Assembly (NCBI GenBank): GCA_964614515.1
Contig: CAZTPJ010000077.1
Span: 1 to 16,754, forward strand
Length of the DNA: 16,754 nt
Direction of reading: 5' to 3'
Source: CAZTPJ01 sp964614515
Lineage (GTDB): Bacteria > Planctomycetota > Phycisphaerae > Phycisphaerales > UBA1924
A program made the position numbers and the translations under genes. The notes under the pieces were generated by a model. It was given only the letters and a program-made list of their open reading frames with translations. It ran no database searches and was not told the DNA's origin. Positions 1 to 6,760 of this stretch are shown here, one piece after another (the first letter of the stretch is position 1; each line of letters opens with the position of its first letter).

Positions 1-498
1 GAGGCCTGGTCGGGGATTCGGCAGTTGCAGTTTCATGTGTCGGCGACGGAGAGCAACCCGCAACTCGTGCAGATCGTGCCGCCGAACGAAGTGGTGGTGG
101 TGATCGGGTTCGAGCTCAAGATGTCCACGCGCGCGGGCACGATGAATCTGTGCATTCCGTACAACGTGATCGAGCCGGTGATGGAAGAGTTGTCGGCGCG
201 ATCGTGGTTCAGCGCGGTCAAGCATCAGATGTCGGACGCGGTTCGCGCGAAGATCGCGACATCGCTCGGGTCGGCCGCATTGACGGTGACGGGAACGCTC
301 GCGCGGACCACGATCACGATGCGCGACTTGATGCAGTTGTCCGTTGGCGACTTGATCACGACGGAAAAGGCGGCCTCATCGCCGGTGCTCGTCGAGGTCG
401 AGAATCAAAGGAAATACCTGGCAACGATTGGTCAGTTCCGTGGCAAGCGGGCGCTGCGAATTGTTCGACCGGTCGGACCGAGCGAGCGGGTCTCGTGA
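1..498 (+). CDS. fliM: Flagellar motor switch protein FliM, C-terminal part (5' end outside window)
   Basis: FliM is part of the cytoplasmic C-ring of the flagellar motor and with FliG and FliN sets rotation direction on CheY binding. The reading frame is open from base 1, so the start lies outside the window; 165 codons are visible, about half of a normal FliM. The first part matches the end of the middle CheC-like domain: a run with NPQLVQIVPPNEVVVV followed by MNLCIPYNVIEPV, which is the family hallmark. The last ~75 residues (from about TITMRDLMQLSVGD to ALRIVRPV) form the SpoA/FliN-like C-terminal domain. The TGA stop is at 496-498. No terminator hairpin is seen between the stop and the promoter at 539. 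An internal TTG at 25 is only an artefact of the truncated edge. Identification is secure; the gene probably ends a flagellar operon. Confidence 0.93.
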   Translation, partial: EAWSGIRQLQFHVSATESNPQLVQIVPPNEVVVVIGFELKMSTRAGTMNLCIPYNVIEPVMEELSARSWFSAVKHQMSDAVRAKIATSLGSAALTVTGTLARTTITMRDLMQLSVGDLITTEKAASSPVLVEVENQRKYLATIGQFRGKRALRIVRPVGPSERVS

Positions 499-538
499 TG
501 GATTCGGGGTTTTTGTGAGGATTGGAGTTCTGGGGAGG

Positions 539-568
539 TTGACCGGGACTCGTCTGGCCCTCTACAGT
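539..568 (+). promoter_or_regulatory. Putative sigma70-type promoter for the nusA leader/operon
   Basis: A -35-like TTGACC at 539-544 is followed by an 18-nt spacer and a -10-like TACAGT at 563-568. Transcription would start near 575. It is the only convincing promoter-like pair seen between fliM and nusA, and it lies just upstream of the first hairpin of the leader. Called by eye; the -10 is 4/6 to consensus. Confidence 0.5.
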
Positions 569-574
569 TAGGGG

Positions 575-830
575 TTGGATCGCATCGTGTCTCGACGGTT
601 CGAGACGAGGAACCTTTCCCATGGCCACGGTTATCTGCAATGACCGCTGAGTCGTTCGTGCTGCTGTTGGCACGGGCTTGGGACCGCCATGAAAGCGGAC
701 GACGTCCGTCTTTCGATGGAGGTTCGGCCATGCGGTAGGGTTGACCACGCACGGAATGCCGGGCGTGGACGCCTTCGTCCTCGCGTCGGGCCACGGGCGC
801 TTCCAGCGCATGTGGCCCGTGTTGTTTTTG
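575..830 (+). ncRNA. Structured leader RNA or small RNA upstream of nusA
   Basis: This stretch between the promoter at 539-568 and nusA contains no convincing gene but several strong hairpins. P1 is 589-595 paired with 600-606 (GTCTCGA/TCGAGAC, loop CGGT), extended by a few outer pairs. P2 is a long hairpin at 681-725 with arms GGACC, CCAT, GAAAG and CGGAC pairing with GTCCG, CTTTC, ATGG and GGTTC around a GAC loop. P3 is 745-750 with 763-768 (CCACGC/GCGTGG) enclosing a CGG/CCG stem. A terminator-like hairpin follows at 788-818. CACGGGC occurs three times (671-677, 792-798, 832-838), and each copy can pair with the single GCCCGTG at 815-821 in the terminator's 3' arm, so alternative folds compete. 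A ten-codon micro-ORF lies at 621-650. It may be an attenuator leader of the nusA operon or an independent ~255-nt sRNA. No known RNA family was recognised. Confidence 0.45.
788..829 (+). terminator. Intrinsic terminator / attenuator hairpin before nusA
   Basis: Arms GGGCCAC (788-794) and GTGGCCC (812-818) pair perfectly, with an inner GCGC (797-800)/GCGC (806-809) stem and the loop TTCCA. A U-rich tract GTTGTTTTT (821-829) follows. This is the classic Rho-independent layout for + strand transcripts. It ends about 30-53 bp before the nusA start, so transcripts from 539-568 must read through it to express nusA unless a second promoter exists, and none was seen. Confidence 0.65.
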
Positions 831-882
831 GCACGGGCGAGGACAATCTGACAACCTGATGATGAAGGACAAGCAGCCCATG

Positions 883-2280
883 AACACCCAAGAAATGATG
901 CGAATCCTGGACGCGATTGCCCGCGACCGGAACATCGACAAGAGCCTCCTGCTCAAGGATCTTGAGCAGGCGATGGTGTCGGCGGCGCGCAAGTACTTCA
1001 ACACGCTCGACACGGAAGAGTTCACCTGCACGGTGGATGCACTGTCGGGCGCGATTCAGATCTTCCGTCACGGAGAGCCGCTCGAAATGCCGCCGGCCGC
1101 GTTCGGACGCATCGCGGCCCAGACGTTCAAGCAGGTGATGATCCAGAAGTTTCGCGATGATGAGCGGAGCAGCATTCTCGACGAGTTCAACAAGCGAGTG
1201 GGTGAGATCGCCACGGGCGTGGCGCAGCGATATGAGGGCGGGGCGCTGGTCTGCACGATTGATCGCGCCGAGGCATTCATGCCGCGCAGCGAGCAGATTC
1301 CCGGCGAGCAGTTCGCTCCCGGTGATCGCGTGCGATGCCTGATCCTCGACGTGCGCGAGGCCAGCAGCCAGGTCAAGATCGTGCTCTCACGGTCGCACCC
1401 GGACTTCATCAAGCGGTTGTTCGAGGTTGAAGTGCCCGAGGTCGCCGATCGCATCATCGAGATCAAAGCGATGGCCCGCGAGGCCGGATATCGCACGAAG
1501 ATCGCCGTGTCCTCGGTGGATAGCAAGGTGGACGCGGTGGGGGCGTGCGTGGGCGTGCGCGGCAGCCGCATCAAGAACATCGTCGATGAACTCAACGGCG
1601 AGAAGATCGACATCGTGCGATGGAATGAGTCAAGCCAGATCCTGATTCAGAACGCGCTCAAGCCCGCCGAAGTCGCGGAGATCAGTTTGTGCTTTGAACT
1701 CGGGCGTGCGACGGTCGTCGTGCGCGATGACCAGTTGAGTCTGGCCATCGGCAAACGCGGCCAGAACGTGCGCCTCGCGGCGCGACTCACCGGCTGGGAC
1801 ATCGACATCCTCACGCCCGAAGAGTTCAACAAGAATCTCGAAACCATGTCCTCCACGTTGCTCGGCGTCGAGGGCCTCACAGAAGAGATGGTCGATCGCC
1901 TGGTCGCGCTGGGCATGGTCAGCGTCTTTGACATCGAAGAGGTCGGCGCGGATGTGCTCGTGACCGAACTGAGCATTCCCGAAGCCACGGCCGAGGCCCT
2001 GATGGAGATCGTCAGCGTCAAGGCGAAGGAAGTGGCCGAGCAGCAGGCCAAGGACAAGGAAGAGGCCGAACGTCGTCGGCAGGAGGAAGAGGCTGCGGCG
2101 CGACATCTGCTCTCGGGCGAAGCCCCGACGGGCGAGGTGGACCCGGAGTATGCCGCGGCGGCGATTCTCGGGGCGGGTTCAGCGCCGATGCCCGCGGGCG
2201 GCGACGGCGACAAGGCGGCGGGCGAGGGCGACCCGCGCGAACACGATGCAAGGGCCGCGGACATTCTCGGCGGATCGTGA
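883..2280 (+). CDS. nusA: Transcription termination/antitermination factor NusA
   Basis: NusA binds RNA polymerase and nascent RNA and controls pausing, termination and antitermination. Numbered from ATG 883 (465 residues): the N-terminal RNAP-binding domain covers about 1-105, an S1 domain about 107-178 (GALVCTIDRAEAFMPRSE), KH1 about 195-265 with GVRG at 224-227, and KH2 about 270-330 with GKRG at 290-293. A hydrophobic helical region resembling the HhH-like C-terminal repeat follows, then a coiled, Glu/Arg-rich and finally Gly/Ala/Asp-rich tail of ~80 residues. The frame is also open from ATG 859, which overlaps an upstream stop as TGATG. I prefer 883 because MNTQEMMRILDAIARD aligns with how the family begins and AAGGA lies upstream (865-869). 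The start is the only uncertain point. infB follows after 80 bp with no terminator, so they are probably cotranscribed. rimP, usually just upstream, is absent. Confidence 0.95.
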   Translation, partial: NTQEMMRILDAIARDRNIDKSLLLKDLEQAMVSAARKYFNTLDTEEFTCTVDALSGAIQIFRHGEPLEMPPAAFGRIAAQTFKQVMIQKFRDDERSSILDEFNKRVGEIATGVAQRYEGGALVCTIDRAEAFMPRSEQIPGEQFAPGDRVRCLILDVREASSQVKIVLSRSHPDFIKRLFEVEVPEVADRIIEIKAMAREAGYRTKIAVSSVDSKVDAVGACVGVRGSRIKNIVDELNGEKIDIVRWNESSQILIQNALKPAEVAEISLCFELGRATVVVRDDQLSLAIGKRGQNVRLAARLTGWDIDILTPEEFNKNLETMSSTLLGVEGLTEEMVDRLVALGMVSVFDIEEVGADVLVTELSIPEATAEALMEIVSVKAKEVAEQQAKDKEEAERRRQEEEAAARHLLSGEAPTGEVDPEYAAAAILGAGSAPMPAGGDGDKAAGEGDPREHDARAADILGGS

Positions 2281-2360
2281 CGCGAACCCTGACGGAAGCG
2301 CATCCGGGTGTGAACTGACGGTGGAATGACAGCAAGGCGGACGAACGACTGGAGACTGGC

Positions 2361-5135
2361 TTGGCGAAACGCGTGCATCAGATTGCGAAGGAAATTGGAG
2401 TTGACTCCAAGGTCATCATTGAGAAGTGCCACAAGGAGGGCATCTCGGAGACGGTGATCAAGAACCACATGTCCAGCGTCTCGGCTGGTCTGGAGTTGTC
2501 CATTAAGGAGTGGTTCTCAACGGAATCACACGGCACGGCGGTTGAGACGGCCGAGAAAGTCGATGTCGAGCAGGTGCGCACGCGCCCACGCAGGGCGAAA
2601 TCCGCGACGAAGAAGGATGCAGAGTCCGACTCGATTCAGCCGCCCGAGGTTGAATCATCTGTGGCGGTGGCCGAGCCGCCCGTCGAAGCACCGCCGCCTC
2701 CGCCCGCGCGGGTTGTGCAGCCGAGCATTCCCGCCCCTGTTCGCCCATCGCGTGTCGAACCGGTGATCCCCCCGCCGCCACCGGAAGAGGAAGAGTCGGT
2801 CAAGGAAACGCCGAAAGTCGAAGAGCCGCCGCGTGCTGTCGCGAGTGAGAAGGCCCCGCCTGCGCCACCTGCGCCGCCGCCGACGATGAACAAGCCGACC
2901 CGCCCTCAGGTCGTCAAGCCCGCCGGTGAGAAGCTCCAGCAGGCGCCGGTGAAGTTGGCCGGGCCAAAACTGGTGCGCATTGAAGCGGCCGAGACAGTGT
3001 CTCCGGCACGTCCTCCTCGCCGTCCGGGTGCTGGCGACGGCGGCGTCGATTCTCGCTCGCCGCGCGGCGGAGCGGGTGTGGCGGCTGGAGGGGCGGGATC
3101 AAGCGAAGATGATCGCGGTCGCAGCCCGCGCCGCGGCGTCAACAAGCGCCGTGTGAGCAGTGGCACGGGTGTGCCGCCGCGTCGTCGCGGTTTGTCCAAC
3201 GAACTTCCCCCTGGATCGGGCGCGTGGAGCGAGCAGGACCTTGCGGAACGCGAGGCGCGCCTCGCACGCGCGGGCGGATTGCTCAAGAAACGCCGCCAGG
3301 ACATCAAACGCACCGAGGGCTTGTCGACTGAACGTTCGTTGTCTCCAGCGCAGACTGGCGGCGTCGTCAAGATCGCCGCGCCTTTCGCCATCAAGGACTT
3401 GTCCGCGGCCACGGGCGTCAAGGCCGCCGACATCGTCAAGAAACTCTTCATGCAGGGCGTCATGGCCACGATCAACTCTCCCATCGACCCTGAAAAGGCC
3501 GCGGAGATCATGATCGACTACAACATCGAACTCCAGGTCACCGAGGCCCGAACGGCCGAAGAAGTCCTCACCACTGAGTTCGGCGAGCGTGAGGTTCGGG
3601 ATGAGCGTCGTCGCGGCCCTGTCGTGACGATCCTCGGGCACGTTGACCATGGCAAGACGTCGCTGCTCGACAGAATTCGCAATGCGAACGTCGCGGCCGG
3701 CGAAGCGGGCGGCATCACGCAGAAGACCAGTGCGTTCCGCGTGCCGGTGAAGGTTGCCGAGGAGGACAAGGAAGTCGTGTTCCTCGATACACCAGGCCAC
3801 AAGGCGTTCACGGAGATGCGTGCCCGCGGGGCGACGCTGACGGACGTGGTGGTGCTGGTGGTGTCGGCGCCCGAGGGCGTGATGCCGCAGACCATCGAGT
3901 CCATTGCGCACGCGAGGGCGGCGGGCGTGCCGATCGTCGTGGCGCTCAACAAGACCGATCGCCCCGACGCGACCGAATCGCAGATTCAGCGAACGCTCAA
4001 GGACCTGGGCAACGCGGGATTGAATCCGGTCGAGTGGGGCGGCGACGTCGAGGTCGTGCGCACCAGCGCGACCAATGGCACGGGCATCACCGAACTGCTC
4101 GAAGTCCTCGACTATCAGGCCCAGTTGCTGGATCTCAAGGCGGACTTTGCCGGCCCGGCGCGCGGCACGGTGATCGAAGCCAAGACGGAAGAAGGCCGTG
4201 GCGCGGTCGCAAACATCCTGATTCAAGATGGCGAACTCAAGGTCGGGGACTTCATTGTGGTCGGGCGCGGCTACGGCCGTGTCCGCGATATCTCGGATGA
4301 TCGGGGCAATCGGCTCAAGTCGGCCCTGCCGCCGATGCCCGTGCAGATCTCCGGCATCGACCAACTGCCCGATGCGGGCGACAAGTTCTATGTCGTGGAC
4401 AGCCTTCGCAAGGCGCAGGATGCGGCCGAACAGCGGCGTGATCGCGAGCGGCAGATTCAACTCGCCCAGCCGCGCGTCACGCTCGATTCGATCTTCAGCC
4501 AGATCGCCGAGGCGGATGTCAAGGAAATCCGCGTCGTGCTCAAGGCCGATGTGCAAGGCTCCGTCGATGTGCTCAAGAACGAAATCGAGAGCGTCAAGAC
4601 GGAAGAGGTCAAGTGTCGCGTGCTGCACGCGGCCGTGGGCGGCATCACCGAGAGCGATGTGCTGCTGGCGGATGCGTCAAAGGCCGTGGTGATCGGGTTC
4701 AACGTGATTCCGTCGGGCAAAGCGCGGCAACTGGCCGAGCAAAAGGGCGTGGAGATCCGCACATATCAGGTGATCTACGACATCACCGACGATCTGAAGA
4801 AGGCGGCGGAAGGCTTGCTCGCGCCGGAACTTCGGCAGGAGATTCTCGGTCACGCGGAGGTCCGCCGCGTGTTCAAGGTGTCCAAGGTCGGAGCGATTGC
4901 GGGGTGCTATGTTACCGATGGCACGGTGCAGCGCGACGCGTTCATCCGCGTCACCCGCGGGGATGTGGTCATCGAGAACGATCGCCGGCTGGAGCAACTC
5001 AAGCGCTTCAAGGACGACGCGAAGGAAGTTCGCGCGGGCATGGAATGCGGCATGAAGATCGCCGGGTATGACGACATCAAGGAAGGCGACATTCTGGAAT
5101 GCTACAAGAATGTGGAAGTGAAGAGGACGCTGTAG
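2361..5135 (+). CDS. infB: Translation initiation factor IF-2
   Basis: IF-2 is the GTPase that places initiator tRNA on the 30S subunit and drives subunit joining. The start is TTG at 2361, with GGAG at 2351-2354 six bases upstream; the first residues AKRVHQIAKEIGVDSKVIIEK are the conserved IF2_N module. Residues ~60-330 form a long Pro/Ala/Arg-rich linker with several polyproline runs. A second IF2_N module lies near 338-395. The G domain shows G1 GHVDHGKT (426-433), a switch I region GGITQKTSAF (from ~450), G3 DTPGH (476-480, with the catalytic His), G4 NKTD (530-533) and G5 TSA (568-570). Domains II, III and IV follow to residue 924. The His usually found after GGITQ is Lys here. It sits in the nusA-infB-rbfA cluster, but ylxR, common between nusA and infB, is missing. 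The stop is TAG 5133-5135. Confidence 0.97.
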   Translation: MAKRVHQIAKEIGVDSKVIIEKCHKEGISETVIKNHMSSVSAGLELSIKEWFSTESHGTAVETAEKVDVEQVRTRPRRAKSATKKDAESDSIQPPEVESSVAVAEPPVEAPPPPPARVVQPSIPAPVRPSRVEPVIPPPPPEEEESVKETPKVEEPPRAVASEKAPPAPPAPPPTMNKPTRPQVVKPAGEKLQQAPVKLAGPKLVRIEAAETVSPARPPRRPGAGDGGVDSRSPRGGAGVAAGGAGSSEDDRGRSPRRGVNKRRVSSGTGVPPRRRGLSNELPPGSGAWSEQDLAEREARLARAGGLLKKRRQDIKRTEGLSTERSLSPAQTGGVVKIAAPFAIKDLSAATGVKAADIVKKLFMQGVMATINSPIDPEKAAEIMIDYNIELQVTEARTAEEVLTTEFGEREVRDERRRGPVVTILGHVDHGKTSLLDRIRNANVAAGEAGGITQKTSAFRVPVKVAEEDKEVVFLDTPGHKAFTEMRARGATLTDVVVLVVSAPEGVMPQTIESIAHARAAGVPIVVALNKTDRPDATESQIQRTLKDLGNAGLNPVEWGGDVEVVRTSATNGTGITELLEVLDYQAQLLDLKADFAGPARGTVIEAKTEEGRGAVANILIQDGELKVGDFIVVGRGYGRVRDISDDRGNRLKSALPPMPVQISGIDQLPDAGDKFYVVDSLRKAQDAAEQRRDRERQIQLAQPRVTLDSIFSQIAEADVKEIRVVLKADVQGSVDVLKNEIESVKTEEVKCRVLHAAVGGITESDVLLADASKAVVIGFNVIPSGKARQLAEQKGVEIRTYQVIYDITDDLKKAAEGLLAPELRQEILGHAEVRRVFKVSKVGAIAGCYVTDGTVQRDAFIRVTRGDVVIENDRRLEQLKRFKDDAKEVRAGMECGMKIAGYDDIKEGDILECYKNVEVKRTL

Positions 5136-5139
5136 TCAC

Positions 5140-5166
5140 GCACAGGCGAGACGCCTGTGCCACCGG
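5140..5166. repeat. Dispersed 27-bp palindromic repeat between infB and DUF503 gene
   Basis: Arms GCACAGGCG (5140-5148) and CGCCTGTGC (5152-5160) flank a 3-base AGA centre and are followed by CACCGG. The 27 bases 5140-5166 are the exact reverse complement of 13612-13638 inside der. It lies five bases after the infB stop. It could fold as a hairpin in the mRNA, but there is no U tract, so it is not an intrinsic terminator. Confidence 0.85.
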
Positions 5167-5184
5167 TGGTCGCGCGGTTCATCG

Positions 5185-5589
5185 ATGGTGATCGGCACGC
5201 TCCAGTTCGAACTCCTGATCCACGACGTGCAGTCCATCAAAGACAAGCGCCGCGTGGTCAAGTCGCTTAAGGATCGCCTGCACCGCGAGCACATGGTCAG
5301 CATCGCCGAAGTCGGCGATGCGGATGATCCGCGAAGGGCGGTCATGTGTCTGGCCCTGGTCGGGCGCGATGGCGCCATCGTCGGCCAGGTGCTTGATCGC
5401 ATCAGCGCCAAACTCCGCGCGATGCTCGACGCGGAAGTCGGCGAGTGCCGGCGCGAGGTTCTCCACGGCACGGCCATTGAAGCCGCGGCTGCCGACACGG
5501 CCGTCAATGACGACGAACCGATCAACGACCCGGCCCTGCGCGATGAACTGCTCGCCCACTATCGCGCCGATGGGAGTGCCCCCGCATGA
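5185..5589 (+). CDS. DUF503 / YlxP family protein
   Basis: A small protein of the DUF503 (YlxP-like) family, which is encoded next to infB and rbfA in many bacteria; its exact role is not settled, with a link to ribosome maturation proposed from context. The N-terminal ~95 residues carry the family signature: a first beta strand MVIGTLQFELLIHDVQSIKDKRRVVKSLKDRL split by the conserved SIKDKRRVVKSLKDRL helix, then VSIAEVGD. The last ~40 residues are an Ala/Asp-rich extension not expected in a ~95-residue family member. ATG 5185 is the natural start, as the protein begins at the first conserved strand, though no clear Shine-Dalgarno is visible. The stop overlaps the rbfA start as ATGA, indicating coupling. 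Confidence 0.88.
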   Translation: MVIGTLQFELLIHDVQSIKDKRRVVKSLKDRLHREHMVSIAEVGDADDPRRAVMCLALVGRDGAIVGQVLDRISAKLRAMLDAEVGECRREVLHGTAIEAAAADTAVNDDEPINDPALRDELLAHYRADGSAPA

Positions 5590-5993
5590 GTCGTCGCACG
5601 GAACAGATCGCGGCGGCGATTCGGCGTGAACTCCAGCAGTTGCTGGTGCGCGGGCTTGCGGATCCGCGAATCACCGGACTCATCACCGTCACCGGCGTTC
5701 GCGTCACGGGCGATCTCAAGACCGCCCATGTGCTCGTTTCGGTCATGCCCGCCGAACGAACAAAGGCGACGATGGCCGGCCTTCGTGCGGCCGCAGCGCA
5801 CCTGCGCCATGAACTCGGTGGGGCGGTGGCGATGCGTTCGCTGCCGCATCTCGTGTTCGAACTCGACGACTCGCTTCGTCGTCATGCGGAGGTTCTTGGG
5901 GCGATCGCGCGTGCATCGGCGGAGCGTGAAGCCGCGGACGCGGCTCGATCGGCGCAGGAGGCGCCAGCCGATGACGAGGGGTCGGCGGCATGA
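5586..5993 (+). CDS. rbfA: 30S ribosome-binding factor RbfA
   Basis: RbfA helps late maturation of the 16S rRNA 5' region in the 30S subunit. The 135-residue protein shows the single type-II KH-like fold pattern: an N-terminal helix SRRTEQIAAAIRRELQQLL, then DPRI with GLITVTGVRVTGDL, then AHVLVSV, a helix rich in Ala/Arg/His, and the closing strand LPHLVFELDDSLRR. The last ~30 residues are an Ala/Glu/Asp tail outside the fold. ATG 5586 overlaps the DUF503 stop (ATGA), and its own TGA (5991-5993) overlaps the next start (ATG 5990), so the three genes are probably translationally coupled. Confidence 0.93.
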   Translation: MSRRTEQIAAAIRRELQQLLVRGLADPRITGLITVTGVRVTGDLKTAHVLVSVMPAERTKATMAGLRAAAAHLRHELGGAVAMRSLPHLVFELDDSLRRHAEVLGAIARASAEREAADAARSAQEAPADDEGSAA

Positions 5994-6745
5994 CTCCAGA
6001 GCAGGTTGAGTTGCTTCGTGTGCTGTTGGCGCAGATTGCGATGGAGCCGCGCGAGTATGCGCCGATCACGGGCGAGCGTGCATTCGATGACGCGCTGATC
6101 AACGAGTTCATTTTTTCAATGTTGCTGTGGGAGGCGTCGCTGTCGCGGGCGCGCACGGCGTTCGAGGCGTTGGCGCGCGGCATGGTGGATTACAACGAAC
6201 TTCGCGTGAGCCTGGTGGAAGAGATTGTCGGACTCATCGGCGCGGACTATCCGATGGCCGGCGAGCGGGCGCTGCGGCTGCGTTCAGGGCTGAGCGGCAT
6301 CTTCGCGCGTGAGCACGCCGTGTCGCTGGCGAGCCTGCGAGACCAGGCCAAGCGCGATGCGCGCGGGTATCTCGCGTCGCTCAGCGGTGTGCCGGCGTTC
6401 GTCGCCGCGCGGGTGGCTCTGGTGGGGTTTGGAACGCACGCCCTTCCCGCCGACACGCGCACCGTGGCCGTCCTAGCGTCGCTGGGCATCCTGCCCGCGG
6501 ACCTCGACCCTGAACGTGCGGCCGGCTCGCTGGAACATGCGCTTCGTGCCGGCGAAGCGTGGTCCGCGCACATCGGCCTCGAGTTGTGGATGGATGCGAA
6601 TCCGAGCGTGGTTGCCGCCGCGCAGAACGCTGTCAAGCCACGAGCGAAATCTCGCGGCGGGCGGGCCTCGGGTGATCGATCCAAAGACCGGAGGCGATCG
6701 CCCGAGTCGGGCGCCCCATCAGCCCAGTCGAGCGAAGAGGCGTAG
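5990..6745 (+). CDS. Degenerate HhH-GPD (endonuclease III-like) protein
   Basis: A 251-residue protein whose central part resembles the endonuclease III / MutY fold. An N-terminal segment ALINEFIFSMLLWEAS recalls the family's first helix, and residues ~124-147 (ARGYLASLSGVPAFVAARVAL) align with the helix-hairpin-helix. The following PADTRTVAV aligns with the segment carrying the catalytic Asp, kept here as D155. The catalytic Lys of bifunctional enzymes is replaced by Phe (SGVPAF where Nth has PGVGRK). There are no cysteines in the protein, so the C-terminal [4Fe-4S] cluster is absent. Residues ~215-251 form a basic, Ser/Arg-rich tail. It is coupled to rbfA by ATGA. The fold assignment is from pattern, not search; glycosylase activity is doubtful, and DNA or RNA binding through the HhH is possible. 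Confidence 0.6.
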   Translation: MTPEQVELLRVLLAQIAMEPREYAPITGERAFDDALINEFIFSMLLWEASLSRARTAFEALARGMVDYNELRVSLVEEIVGLIGADYPMAGERALRLRSGLSGIFAREHAVSLASLRDQAKRDARGYLASLSGVPAFVAARVALVGFGTHALPADTRTVAVLASLGILPADLDPERAAGSLEHALRAGEAWSAHIGLELWMDANPSVVAAAQNAVKPRAKSRGGRASGDRSKDRRRSPESGAPSAQSSEEA

Positions 6746-6760
6746 GCTCTGACACGAACC

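Noticed and set aside
499..858. A remnant of rimP before nusA.
   Set aside because: No frame in this stretch gives RimP-like sequence, and the space is too short for the gene.
499..858. tRNA, 6S RNA, SRP RNA or tmRNA in the leader.
   Set aside because: No cloverleaf, CCA end, SRP tetraloop/asymmetric-loop motif, or long end-to-end pairing was found.
689..859. A 56-codon ORF (MKADDVRL...) in the nusA leader ending in a TGATG overlap with ATG 859.
   Set aside because: It runs through P2, P3 and the terminator, is very Arg-rich, has no clear ribosome site, and resembles no known protein; the structured RNA explains the sequence better.
3099..4628. A 509-codon ORF on the - strand opposite infB.
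   Set aside because: It is a frame shadow of the strongly conserved IF-2 gene in GC-rich DNA.
5140..5166. Intrinsic terminator after infB.
   Set aside because: The hairpin lacks a U tract, and the same sequence occurs inside der, so it is a dispersed repeat.
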